Source of the DNA: Adineta ricciae
Lineage: Eukaryota > Rotifera > Eurotatoria > Adinetida > Adinetidae
Assembly (NCBI GenBank): GCA_905250025.1
Contig: CAJNOJ010000029.1
Span: 558,001 to 622,000, forward strand
Reading direction: 5' to 3'
DNA: 64,000 nucleotides
Each line of letters opens with the position of its first letter. The stretch's first letter is position 1. The position numbers and the translations under genes are program-made. The notes below the pieces were generated by a model that searched no databases, was not told the DNA's origin, and was given only the letters and a program-made list of their open reading frames with translations. Below, piece after piece: positions 49,601 through 64,000 of the stretch.

Positions 49601-52036
49601 TCATACGATGACCTTCGCTAAAAAACAAAATCATAATGAAGAAAAAGAAAGGAAGAAAGTTTTTATGACGAACTCGATAATCATGTAACGCCATTTTATT
49701 TTTGCCAGAAGTGCTTTATCTTTAATAATGTATTCATAGGTCGTTAGAAGTACATTGAATTTGCCACTGCGAAGAGTTTGACCAAGGATTTTACGTGTCT
49801 GAGGATTGCCTTTGAAAATAATAGTCGAAACAGCTGGTGACCATTTACCGAATTCGTTAACCCAATTCGCCAATGTTCTAAAGACGAAAAAAAGAATACA
49901 ACTGACAGTTTTCATTCTTCATCGCTTACGACAAAGGTACGATGATCAGATAAGGACCGTTAACTTTTTTCACTTCCATTAGATATGTGATTAAAGCAAT
50001 TGTTTGAATTGTCTACAACAGAAAAGATATATATGAATCAACTGTGACGATCATCATCCTTGAAACAAAGCGTGTCTACGATGTACTCGATTTCACTCTC
50101 GCTAAAGAACAAACGAAATTGACAGATGTCAAAAGATACGTTTTGACTCATGCCTATCAATTTACAAAGGTCAACACGGTAAGACAAAAGATCCGACGAA
50201 CTACTTCACTTACTTTTCCGAGACCCATTTCATCAGCTAGAATACCATTCAGATGGTTATTGTACAATGAAACAAGCCATTCTAAGCCTTGAATTTGATA
50301 TGGTTTCAGAATTCCACCAATGAGCAATGATGATTGTTTCGTTACGCGCTCACGAACTCGATGTGCAACAGCATAATACGAATCGGTTGATGATGTATGA
50401 TATTCATCATCGTCGGTAGCTTGCTTGGCTTTTGTTATAACTTCCTTAACTATATTATCATCCTCAACAATACCTTTCTCTTGTTCTTCAGGTGTTGGAA
50501 CTGCGATAGGTGTTGCTGTCGTCGTTGTCTCAGGTAAACGTGATGAATCATCGTCTTCATCATCACTGGCATCTCTCGGCAACGGTTGCCATCCTGGATT
50601 TTTCTCCAACCAGGCATCTAGTTCGGATGATAATGGTGCATCTTGTCCTTCTTTGATTTCACCTGTCGTTGAATTTTTCACTTTAACGCGTAGACAGTTC
50701 ACATCGTCCGTCGTTTGTTGAACGTCTTCGGTATAATTCTGTTTCTTCTCCATCTTCTTCTTTTTCAAATCATCTTGATGTTCTTTGACAAGATTCACCA
50801 AACTTATTATGTACGCATCGGTTTGAGATAATAGATAAGCTAGACGTTTGTCTTTCTTTTCATCGATCAGTTTTCGATAACCATCTTCGTCTTCGTTCAT
50901 TAAACGACGCATACGTTCTCGATCACGTTTTTCCTGTTCTTTCTTTTGCTCACGTTCTGTATTTTGATGCCAAGAAAGTATCGAGCGTGCTAATTTATTG
51001 GTTTTCAATTGAACTGACTTATGGAATTCTTTGAACTCTCGTGCAACTGTTAGAACAGCGCTGAGATACTCTTGATGCTTTTGTCGTCGTTTGCGATCAA
51101 TCTCAGCTCGTTGTTGTTTCTCTAATTTTTCTGTAGCACGTGCCTCGCGCATGCCGAATTGTTTCGAACGTTTGTATAACCGGGGATTGTTACCTGTTTC
51201 GAGACTGGAGTCTAAGCGCATACAAGTGACGACTTCTGTGCGAAGCTGAAAGAGAACAACAGGCAAAGAGTATTTGAAGATCATAGTATGAGTGTGATTG
51301 GACTAACCTGTCGTTGGAAATTCAATAATTTCAATGCTTTGAGTTCAATCATAGCTCTCATTCGTAAATCAGTTTGAATCAGTGTTGGTAAATAGTTTTC
51401 TAATTCACTTATTCGAACAACGATATTATGTTGAATACGAAGATCACGCTCAGCAAGAACCTCTTGCATATCTAAACCAGTTGGTTTCTGCACTGGCGTT
51501 ATGCGAAGATTAGTTGGACGAGTTGTGACAGTCGAATTATTATTCAAGGAAATACTTGATACGTTAGTGAGAACATTCTCAGTTACCGATGGAGTTTGAC
51601 TGATAATATTTGTTGAAGCTTGGACAGTTGTCGATGGATGATAAATGTTAGTTGTGGCTGTATTACCATTCACTTGTACAGGTGAATAGTGCGTTGATGC
51701 GCCGGGAAAACGTGGAGTTGTGCCATTGACTGGCGGTTTGATTGTGTTGATCGTTGGTGAACTAAACCGAGAGTCGGATGTTTGCTTGGAGATCACAGCA
51801 TTTGGTGGATAGAATTGTGTTTGCGGTTGTTGACTTCGTTTGATGACATTCATGTGCTGTTCAGGCACAGTTTGATTTCGTGCGAGATATTTATATGCAT
51901 GGATTTGATGATTAAATAGATTTAATTGTGTAGAGTTCATTGTCGCCACTGACGATGAAGAATTCGGATCTGTTCCACCAGAACTTGACATGTAAAGTGT
52001 TGCTTGTTGTGAAGGTAATATCGTTTGATTCATCAT
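46653..52036 (-). CDS. SMARCA4: Brahma/BRG1 SWI/SNF chromatin-remodelling ATPase
   Basis: Motor subunit of the SWI/SNF (BAF) complex. Domains in order: QLQ ([20 protein letters not shown]), HSA ([20 protein letters not shown]), BRK ([17 protein letters not shown]), SNF2 helicase with motif I ([20 protein letters not shown]), DEGH box (IIDEGHRMKN), [20 protein letters not shown] and lobe 2 ([28 protein letters not shown]), the SnAC region, and a C-terminal bromodomain ([44 protein letters not shown]). The tail has an acidic stretch and [10 protein letters not shown]. About twenty exons. The N-terminus before QLQ is only about 35 residues, much shorter than the long Pro/Gly region of vertebrates. 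A TCATGCAG acceptor lies about 40 bp before the ATG. Cannot be split between SMARCA2 and SMARCA4; invertebrates have one brm gene. Confidence 0.97.
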
Positions 52037-52483
52037 GATTGGGCGTCAGTTCTTGCAAGACTTTGTTGGGTACTTCTGCATGATATGAAAACAAGATCTA
52101 GAAATAGACAGAGTTTGATTAGAGTTTATGCAACTATTCATGTAGAATGTGTTTCGCTTGTCTGTATGCGCTCTGGGGCTTTTTCTGTCTGAAGCGAACG
52201 AATGATGGTTGCGCACTTTATTCTACAATAATCACAAGGTTAACCAATGAGAAAGCGAGACAAAATAGATGGCGCATGATGTAGATAAATACAGCGGTCA
52301 AGAGTTCATTCATTGAATGTGAGTTGAACTAGAAAAAGCAGAATGAGCAAGAAGTTGTCGGTGTATAAACAGATTTGAATTTTCTGATGGTAGGATAGAA
52401 AGATATCCAAATGTGAAAATAGAAACGTTTCTGCGGTGTTTATTTCAATTTTTCATAACAAGAAAAAAGCATAACACGACAAT
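52037..52483. other. Intergenic spacer SMYD5 to BRG1
   Basis: About 450 bp. Holds an acceptor-like TCATGCAG near 52072-52079 (minus strand) for the BRG1 leader. No further gene recognised. Confidence 0.45.
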
Positions 52484-54228
52484 TTAGTTCTCATCCATTT
52501 CATCGTCGTCGTCGTCGTCTTCTTCGCTTGTTTCATCAAGTTCGCTTGCTTCCGAGACACATCGATTGCACTGACACAAAAACAAATAATTTTCCCTAGA
52601 ATGAAGTCGCGGATGAACATTCTTCAAAACTATCCTGATCAATTGTTGTTTTATACGTACTGAAGAAGCTTCTGTCTGGAATGTCTTGATCGATTTCTGT
52701 CACATTCAGACAAATAGTTGATTGTTATTTCCTGCAAAAAAACATCACGAATCTCAAATATATAATCTTACGTCTAACAAACTTCATTGCTCGATATCGA
52801 CCGAGTAGCAACAACAGACAGAGTGGAATTATTATGCCGATATTGTATCTCGGCATTCGCGTCACAACTATGATTTACTGAAACGAAACATCAAAATATA
52901 ATATAGATTAGTTTTTCTAGTCACACTTACAGCAGCTTTGTAGTTTGAATAATCCACTTCCTTCACAATCGATAAATTCACCGGAAACTAAACAGACAAT
53001 TTAGAACAAAGTCTTATTGAGTACTTTCTTACTGTCATCAATCTTTGTATAAATCGCATCAATGAGTTGCGATATATCACTACTTGCAGCAGCTGCTGCT
53101 GCGCCGGCTACAGCTTGTTCGGCCGTTGATAAATTCTCACAATTTTTTACCCAGACCGCCAGTGAACTTGTTCCAACACCTTGTTGATTTCGTCCAAGTA
53201 AGGCTAATAGTTGTCGAAAGCCGTCTGGTGTGAGAAACCACCGAAATTCTTCGATTTGTATATACTGTTCGTTGAAATTACCCAAAGCTTGTCTTAACTG
53301 TTCCACTTGAGACTGGAAGAAGAAGAAAAGCGAAGTTGTCCATAAATAACGATGTCATGTGGACTTACTTGAAATTCTTTCCGCAGTAATTTATGATAGA
53401 ATCTCTGATTTTCACTCTGGACACCCTGAGAAAACTTCTGAAGCTCTTGTAGAAGTGATAGTCGATTGTTACTCTATAAAGACATTATTTCCTGTTTTCA
53501 GTAGTAGTTTTCGTTTGCGACTTGCCTGTTTGAGCATAGCCATTAGTTTAAGCACGAGTGAAATCGATGTTGTCTCGGGCGGAGGGTGTGCCGATCTAAT
53601 TAATTTCGATCTTTATACATCAAACTTTAGATTCTCGTTTTACCTCCATAAATCGATAATCTGTCGAATCAAGTGGACTTTACTATCAGTTTCATCAGAC
53701 TGACAAAGTGTTGAATGGTAGCTGTTCATTGCTTGATGATAGCAGCCTACCGAACAGTACATTTCCTATAAATAGTCAACGTTACATAACGTTTTTCTCA
53801 TGTTTCATGCCTAACATTGCATTTCGGACATCGAACAACTCGCTGACTGATTGTTTGATTAGGATCACATTCAGGATATGGAATAACGATCGATGAATCC
53901 TGGCAAAGACGACGAACATTCTGCTCACATGATTCCAACGGGTACAAACAATATTCACACGCCTGAAACGAGAAGATCTTCTAGGTTTGCATGTAATCGG
54001 CTTTCTACCGAATATTTGTATAATTTATTCCATTCGAATTGTGCTAAAACAAGCGGTTGTTCTTCGAAAATCAATTCCCCTTGTTGATAGTTTCGTTTCG
54101 CAATGATCTGTCGACCCTATTACAAAACGACGAAGCGATTACGTACACACGTTCATGAAATGTCATGCCTTGATTTGATCGATCGCAATCATATAATCAT
54201 TTTCATTTGTTGTCACAACGGAAGCCAT
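52484..54228 (-). CDS. SMYD5: SMYD5-like SET-domain methyltransferase
   Basis: Lysine methyltransferase of the SMYD5 type. About nine exons. Landmarks: GRQIIAKRNYQQGELIFEEQ then PLVLAQFEWNKLYKYSACEY (SET N-part), a MYND-like zinc cluster (VVRCPKCNEMYCSVGCYHQA), HYPPETTSISLVLKLMAMLK, EEFRWFLTPDGFRQLLALLG, GVGTSSLAVWVKNC, GEFIDCEGSGLFKLQSC, NHSCDANAEIQY (SET-core NHSC), EITINYLSECDRNRSRHSRQ and a Cys-rich post-SET followed by an acidic tail (SEEDDDDDDEMDEN). All match SMYD5 in order and spacing, including the acidic C-terminus. The start sits directly on a TTTTAG acceptor. The first intron seems to use a GC donor (AAG|GCATGA), since reading on gives a stop at once. Confidence 0.93.
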
Positions 54229-54562
54229 CTAAAATCATAATTAAAACCGCGATTTCTACATAAAAGTTCTTCGCTGATATTGATAAACATCTGTCATGTA
54301 TTCGCCAAGGGAATTGTCAATCTGTCTACAAATACTGTCGAGATTTTCTTTTATTAGAATTCATATCTGATAAAACTTACAAAATTCAAGAATGTTTGAG
54401 ATAATCACAAAGAGAGAGAAAAACAACACAGACTCACGTTTTCTATTGCACGTCACAAATGAGTATACGCGTTTTTTGATTAGTAAAATACGAAACAAAT
54501 ATTTCTATCAGAACAAAGACACTTGACAATCACAACAGTGACCGAAGAAACGAAAAGCTTTA
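54229..54562. other. Spacer between TBC1D13 and SMYD5
   Basis: About 330 bp on a shared strand. An AATAAA on the minus strand just after the TBC1D13 stop (near 54560) ends the upstream gene, and the SMYD5 acceptor lies at 54229. No gene between. Confidence 0.5.
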
Positions 54563-56264
54563 TTAGAGACGATGCAGATGCTTCAATTCAACAGCTTTTT
54601 CTAAGATATGATGGATGTCAATATCTTGTGGATAGTTCTAAACGAAAGCAAATATCGAGTTAAACACATAACTGAGAAGAAAAACAGAATCGAACTTGTA
54701 ACAGTTTGATATTCTGAGATTCCGATCCACTTAACAGTCGATTTTTTTGAAGACTAAAAGAGAAGAAATTGAAGATACTATATGAAAACGAGAAAAAAAT
54801 GTTCGCCATACACAATCATAGCACAGCAGATATAGAGAAGAAACTCAAAATTTCTTTCTTGATCAGCAAATAACGAGTCCCAAATACGCAAGACATCTGG
54901 CAAACGAAACTCTTGAGATAATAACAATGTCAACCAACGGAATGCATAGAATTCCGGTTTAATTTTTTGTTTTTCGAATAAATAATAAATGTCCGATTCA
55001 GTCCTTTTCAATAACATCAGAAGTCTTTGCATGCGAACAAGAATACCAAATTCGGAATGATCATAGATTTTCATAAAATTGTCACGAATGTGAATCATTA
55101 AGTTAGTAAAACAATAGAACGCATCGGCCTCGGCATGTTCTAAACATATATGAAAATTCAGGTTAGAACAGAATGCTGCTTCTCACCTCTCCATTCTGGA
55201 TTGGGATCTGTGGCAAAGGTGTAATAAATTGGTCCGATGATTTCATTCATTCCTTGAACATAACTCTGTCCGGAATTCAATTTGGAGAAAACGAATAGAA
55301 TCCGTTCAACAACTTCCCAATGTGCTTCGTGACCATCGGGTAATAGTTGATACTCATTATCATCGAATGTCGTTGACGATTGACTGGCTTTGTTCTGATA
55401 TTCGAATTCTAGTCGACCGGTCAGCCGTGAACGAGATTGAGATTCGACTTTGAGCGCAGTGGAAACAATACGCTTACGTAAACTTTCAAATCCAGCTTCT
55501 TGGTTTAAAATTTCAGCACATGCATAATCAGTTTCACGTTGAAAGAAAGATAAATCAGGACAAAGTCGCCTGTATACATACGAACTCGAATATTAAACTC
55601 GAATAGATTACACAGTTAACTCACCGAACGTCTTTATCAATTTGTAGTAAGACTTCATTTTCTTTGAAGTAAACAGCCCACGAACTGTCTGGTGCAGAGT
55701 TTAACGGCTAGAAAAGAGTCATGTGTCATAACCTTCGAGATTCATGTGTGAATTTTTACATGATCGAGAACATCGGATTCTGTTGTTGGAGCTAAACCTG
55801 GCTTAATAATCGTTTCACGAATATAGCCACGATACAACTCCCTTTAAATATGAAAAAAGAAACGATGAAGAATCATCGGAATTGATCCTAGCAAATTCTC
55901 CTACCGCTGTTTGCTCAGATGCGATGACCATTTCGTCCGATCGAGAACGAGATAGTTCAGTAGAATCTTGATTATCAAAAACAAAGATTTATTCCAAAAC
56001 AATGAATTCAGCGAACTTTACCTTCCACGTTAAACTCCGAATACCGTTTTCTGCCGGACAACCTAATGAGAAACGTCAAATCATTGGAGATAGTCAAGTG
56101 TTTTCTTGAAGGAAATAATTACCGTTAAATGCAAGAATTTTCAGTTTTTTCATATCAATTATGTCGCATTTTAACAACGATTCGAACTGCTCAAGCCTAT
56201 GGACACTACAAAGTAATTCAAAATTGATCAAAATCAAGTCATACGTTTTCTGATAGAGTGCCAT
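54563..56264 (-). CDS. TBC1D13: TBC1D13-like Rab GTPase-activating protein
   Basis: TBC-domain RabGAP; the mammalian protein acts on Rab35 in membrane traffic. About eight exons, some 400 residues, the usual length. Landmarks: KKLKILAFNGCPAENGIRSL, WKILLNYLVLDRTKW, QRELYRGYIRETIIKPGLAP, VLLQIDKDVRRLCPDLSFFQ (catalytic Arg finger in IxxDxxR), AHWEVVERILFVFSKLNSGQ, SYVQGMNEIIGPIYYTFATD (catalytic Gln finger in YVQGM), ADAFYCFTNLMIHIRDNF, FRWLTLLLSQEFRLPDVLRI and the closing YPQDIDIHHILEKA. Both catalytic fingers are intact. Order and wording match TBC1D13 rather than other TBC proteins. Confidence 0.95.
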
Positions 56265-56577
56265 TTGTTCAAAATTTCAGAATTGCTAATGGTAAGTGTT
56301 TTTACTGCAGAGAACTAGTACTACTCCATAAGATGCTGCTGCTGACCAATAGGATATATGCATAGATGTCGTTGAATTTGCATGAAATTCATTTAAAAAA
56401 GAATTTTTCTCTAGAATATGCTAATCTAGATAAAAAGAAAGATAAAAGTCGATTTCTTTTTCGTATAATCTGGAACTGACCGATAAGCCATTGGTCAGTC
56501 AATCGGTCATCCTTTGTCCATATTTGAGGACAATTAATCACAGGAGAGCAAATCTCACCTTGTTTTGCGACGAAAAC
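56265..56577. other. Divergent spacer TBC1D13 / Ig protein
   Basis: About 310 bp between the opposite starts of TBC1D13 and the Ig-domain gene. No clear TATA box or other element recognised. Confidence 0.4.
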
Positions 56578-58339
56578 ATGAAAACATCATGGGATTTTTT
56601 CGGTAAAAAAGAAACACTTTGCCTAATTAAATTTTTATTCTTATCTTCGTAATTAGCGTATTTCATCTGCGTATCAATCTCGTCGAGTTATGCTGAAACG
56701 ACGCCACGGTTTGATATGCGAGATAAAGATGGTATCATTTTCGATCCAATTGCACCACGCGCAGGAGAAAGGCTAGTGGCCAAATGCACACTCGTTGGTT
56801 TAACTCCAAGCGATAAACGACACGTACGTGAATAAAAAAAAATAGCATTCTCATTTTAGTCGAATCTAATCGATCTCAAAAGAGACGAATGATATTTCAT
56901 TTCGCATAGGTTGAATGGTCATTGGAGAGATTTAATGATGGGAAAAATTTCACACTAGCTGTAGATTCTGATGTGCTGCAATTCAACCAACCGGTCCCGC
57001 GACTACAAGCAATACATGGCACGGATTCACCGGATTGGTATCTCATTTTTGATCCGCTCGATCGTGATGATATAGGAAATTTAACCTGTAAGTAATCGTT
57101 AAAGAAACAGGAACATTCGACTATCGTTTCGATTATATAGGTCGGTTGACTGACACAAATTTGCGTGATGTGTATTTAACGCGTTTTCTCAATGTGATTA
57201 GTAAGTAGAGAAGTGCAGAAATGATTATTATACGAGTAAAATTTCATCTAGGTGAACCCGTGGTCTTGGAATCTTCAACAAAGGATATTGAAGTCAATGA
57301 AGGTGATTCTGTCACATTGATTTGTAATACTCAAGGTAAGTTATTGTATTTGTTTTTGCAAAAGAGCATCAATTTCACGTATATGAGCGATTGATTATTT
57401 TCTCAGGGTATCCAGTTCCGAAAATTGAATGGCAAAAGGCAGATGCGGCTCCTCTATCATCGGGTTACATTCGTCAAGTGGTATGTGACAAAAGCAAATT
57501 TCTCCAAGAGGCCTAATCATACTTCTAATAATAGGGTTCACAATTACATCTACATCGTGTAACATCTCGTGATACAGGAATTTATAAATGTCTTGGTATG
57601 TCAAGCGTTCGTAATAGAAATGTTAAGGATATTTTTCTTCTAGCGAGTAATTTGGTTGGCTTTGGCAGTGAATGGACATTGAAGCTTTCAGTGCGATGTA
57701 AGTTTGAATTAGTTCTGGATCATGTATAGGATTTTGTATCTGTAGTTCGACCATTTATTTACTGTCAAAATGAAGTTGGTCAAGCAACGGATTTTCAAGT
57801 CGATGTTTACATGGAGTGCTATGTGCATGGTTATCCGGCTCCGAAAATTTCGTACGACGAAACTACTTTTTGACCTCTCTTGTTTCATTTCTCTCTTTGT
57901 TTTGCTATCAGGTGGCGAAAAGAACGAAGTGCCGGTCTTCCGAACATGAAATACGACACCGATATTTGGAATTCGCAAAAATATTTAATCGAAGCTACCA
58001 TTCCTGAGATGTCGATTTGCACCGACTGTATTCTCTCGCGTTTAACCATTATCAATGTTGAACAAGCCGATCTCGGACACTATTACATTAACGCGACTTC
58101 ACCGAATTTTCCACCCGAATACGGACGAATAACACTCTACCGTAAGCTCATGTTCCCTTGCGATAGATCTACATTTTTCCGCTCTTTTAGAAACACCTGA
58201 TTGTCAACAATTTATCACACATCGAGACAACAAAGGATGTAAACGAATCTACACTCAAATCTCCTCGAGTGACAAACTCTTTCCACACTATTCGGCATTC
58301 CATGTTTTTATTTCTCTTATGTTTATTCGATTCTTTTAA
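56578..58339 (+). CDS. Three-Ig-domain cell-surface protein, probably GPI-anchored
   Basis: Adhesion or recognition protein of the IgSF (lachesin/IgLON-like layout). ATG 56578 plus exon 2 give a signal peptide (MKTSWDFFAYFICVSISSSY). Ig1: ERLVAKCTLVGLTP to DRDDIGNLTCRLTD. Ig2: EGDSVTLICNTQGYPVPKIE to SRDTGIYKCLASNLVGFGSE. Ig3: VYMECYVHGYPAPKI to VEQADLGHYYINATS, where Tyr replaces the usual second Cys. The last exon ends in a weakly hydrophobic stretch (AFHVFISLMFIRFF) with no cytosolic tail, which suggests GPI attachment. Nine or so short exons. The PIG-H gene for making GPI anchors lies elsewhere in this window, without implied linkage. Confidence 0.8.
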
Positions 58340-58644
58340 ACATTCCATTTATTAGTCGATTGTTTTCTTTGTACTCTAATCTAGTATTCCGAATAAATGT
58401 CAGATAATTGCGACGAAATGGTTTTCGTTGATTTTTATATGCAAAAAAAAATGATTTAACAGATATGGGACAGAAAAGTAACAATAAAAGTTTTAAATAA
58501 ATTAAAGAAAAAGAAAACAAACAAGACGAATAATGGACAACTTACAATCTGTAAAATGTCACCAGATATGTATAGAATACGGTGAGACAAATAGCTGCTT
58601 TTGCTATCAAAAAGAAAATAAGAAATACTCGATATCTGTTTTTG
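58340..58644. other. Convergent 3' spacer
   Basis: About 300 bp between the stops of the Ig gene and the SPCA gene. AATAAA-like sites occur on both strands (plus near 58393; minus-strand signals near 58322 and 58350). Nothing else. Confidence 0.45.
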
Positions 58645-62295
<3,651 letters not shown>

Positions 62296-63080
62296 GATTG
62301 AGAAGATTATTACTTCCGAGTAATTTTATGTAGATATATGAAAAAAATTAACACAAAAAAAGAATATAATCATCTAGAAATCGATAAACAACATTAGTTT
62401 TCAATATTTACAAATCTGCTGCATAGTTCCTTTTCTTTCTCTTCCTCTCATTTTCAATTGGAAGAGAAAATAGAACACAATTTGACACACGAACCAGTTG
62501 TACTACTCTGTACTAGTAAAACTATTGACAGAACAGGAAAAACGACACTCCGATGAATGCATTATAACTACAGTAGAGAGAACGCGCACAGGTGACAAAA
62601 ATGATTATTAACTTCGTAACCTCAATTTCGTCTCAGTCATATCGCTACGCTCAATAGATTCTGTGTGTCAGTTTGTTTTCTTTTCTCAAAGAAGAAAGAT
62701 GAAGACATTCAATCGTAAACGTTTGTTTCCTTTTTATTCAATATTCATTAAACATGGTTCTATTTTTGTATTCAAGGAAGAATTATTGTTAAATGACACA
62801 CAGTAAAGTCGAATCGAAGATAACAGATTAAAGAGAGAAAGAATGAAAATTTTCACGAACACAGATGAAGTGCATAGAAAAATACAAACACAAGCGAATG
62901 ATTGCACAATCAGCGGATTAAGTGCGAATCTTGGACAATAATTAGGATGAAGAAAAACACACACACACGCTATCAAGCTCAAGCAGAAAAAAAGTGTTGT
63001 TCAAAATTGATTAAAAATGTTTTAGGTTTTTATTTTCTAAACAAAAAATTCCACACACTTCCATGACATATTTGAACAGA
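62296..63080. other. Intergenic, nothing recognised
   Basis: About 785 bp between the ARPC1 stop and the SPCA start. Only A/T-rich sequence with a short CA-type run near 62958-62970. Confidence 0.5.
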
Positions 63081-64000
63081 TCAACTTACTTTGCCACTTA
63101 AATTCCAAATGACAACTTGACCGAACAAGTCAGCAGAACTTATTTTACTTAAATTCATATTCTCAGTTTGATAAGGTACAATTTGTCTAAAATAACAACA
63201 TGAAATACCTATCACGGAATACTCGCAAATGTCTTACGTAATCATGCTTTGATGTGTAGTGACAGGTTCCGGCGATTGTGTTTGCATTGATGGCTGATCG
63301 AACAGACGACTACAAAGAAAATATCAGATTAATTTTTAAGAATAGGTTGAATCTCATTCATCAAAAACACTCCAAACAATTCTTAATTCTCATGCAAAAA
63401 AAAACATGTCACTGCAAACACATTCTTTTATGTTTCGTACGAGGCCTGATATGGCGTATAGAATTCGCCTTCTTCTCTGAAGAAAAATTGTTTTGAAACG
63501 AGAGACAGAAATGGGAAAATGAACGCTTCTCACCCAATTGCTTGTCGGCCAGTGCTCGCACCTTGTTGATCGAGTTTTTCGACGAATTCAATAGCGCCTC
63601 GCCGATCATCATAGTTATAAATCAATGGCGAAAATTCATGGCCCTGAAATCGAAAGAAATTTTCTTCTTTTCTTTTCGCGAAAATTTGCGTTCCTTACGC
63701 CAACTATGAAAGTTGATTCACTAACAAAGAGAATGCAACGAAATGGTAGATAATTTGTAATTTCCATCGTGATACTAAAACAATGAACATCGTTCGACAT
63801 TCGCAAAGCATTGGTGACGAATGAAAACTAACCGGGATGGATCCTTGGATGAAACTGCAAAGATAATGGAATTATGTGATACCCACGCCAAATTTTCACC
63901 CGATGGTGAAAAAGCCACGTCGTGTGTCCAACCGGATTCTAAATGTATGAATAATTTATTATAGAAGAAGTTAGGACAAGAACATGTTCGTACCCGATTG
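63081..64000 (-). CDS. ARPC1: Arp2/3 complex subunit 1 (ARPC1), 3' part
   Basis: WD40 subunit of the Arp2/3 actin-nucleating complex, cut by the right edge of the window. Visible exons read GWTHDVAFSPSGENLAWVSH, ITNYLPFRCILFVSESTFIV, GGHEFSPLIYNYDDRRGAIE, FVEKLDQQGASTGRQAIG, a short linker (the insert that contacts actin in the complex), HQSMITQIVPYQTENMNLSK and FGQVVIWNLSGK. These follow human ARPC1A/B (SPSGSRVAWVSHDS, GHDCCPMLFNYDDRG, HQNSITQVSIY) blade for blade. At least four introns of about 50-60 bp. The stop at 63081 comes just after a GTAAGT, so an extra 3' exon is possible. Confidence 0.9.

Noticed and set aside
50425-50721. Plus-strand Ser-rich frame within BRG1
   Set aside because: Antisense shadow of the acidic region of BRG1.

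Overview
The window is gene-dense, AT-rich animal nuclear DNA, most likely from a bdelloid rotifer. The gene content is metazoan: a neuropeptide-type GPCR, SEL1L, WDR20, SF3B6, BRG1/Brahma, SMYD5, TBC1D13, SPCA and ARPC1. Genes are compact and cut by many introns of about 45-60 bp. There is a multi-intron, plant-type PPR gene with a DYW deaminase domain, a gene type reported outside plants mainly in rotifers and some protists. Several coding starts sit directly on a pyrimidine-AG acceptor, as expected with spliced-leader trans-splicing, which rotifers use. No transposon, retroelement, tRNA, rRNA or CRISPR array was recognised. All gene models below were spliced by eye from the sequence; exon edges are approximate.

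Layout. 1-1760 (-): 5' two thirds of a vasopressin/CCAP/NPS-receptor-like GPCR, cut by the left edge. 3461-5006 (+): PB1-like plus divergent Rel-homology (RHD) protein. 5066-5806 (-): unknown helical protein. 5953-6474 (+): secreted Cys-rich protein. 6766-17579 (all -): SEL1L, a Brat-like NHL protein, NDUFB11, a two-domain rhodanese and WDR20. 18144-18554 (+): SF3B6. 20568-24956 (+): PIG-H, then 47 bp later an ankyrin/discoidin-like gene. 25024-28489 (+): two unrecognised low-complexity proteins. 29749-37242 (+): an OTU protease-like gene, the PPR-DYW gene, and a gene joining a degenerate OTU fold to an RHD-like region. 37544-56264 (all -): RNF217-like RBR ligase, hexokinase, chitin-binding protein, BRG1, SMYD5 and TBC1D13. 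56578-58339 (+): three-Ig cell-surface protein. 58645-62295 (-): Golgi Ca/Mn ATPase SPCA. 63081-64000 (-): 3' part of ARPC1.

How the genes relate. Most are independent housekeeping genes. Two tight same-strand pairs (rhodanese then NDUFB11, 101 bp; PIG-H then ankyrin, 47 bp) look like possible trans-spliced operons. The most unusual set is the RHD-like gene at 3.5 kb, the OTU gene at 29.7 kb and the OTU-RHD fusion at 34.8 kb. OTU deubiquitinases such as A20 act on NF-kB signalling in animals, so an OTU fold joined in cis to a Rel-like DNA-binding region is a candidate undescribed signalling or immune factor. All three have a clear TATA box upstream, unlike the trans-splice-type genes.
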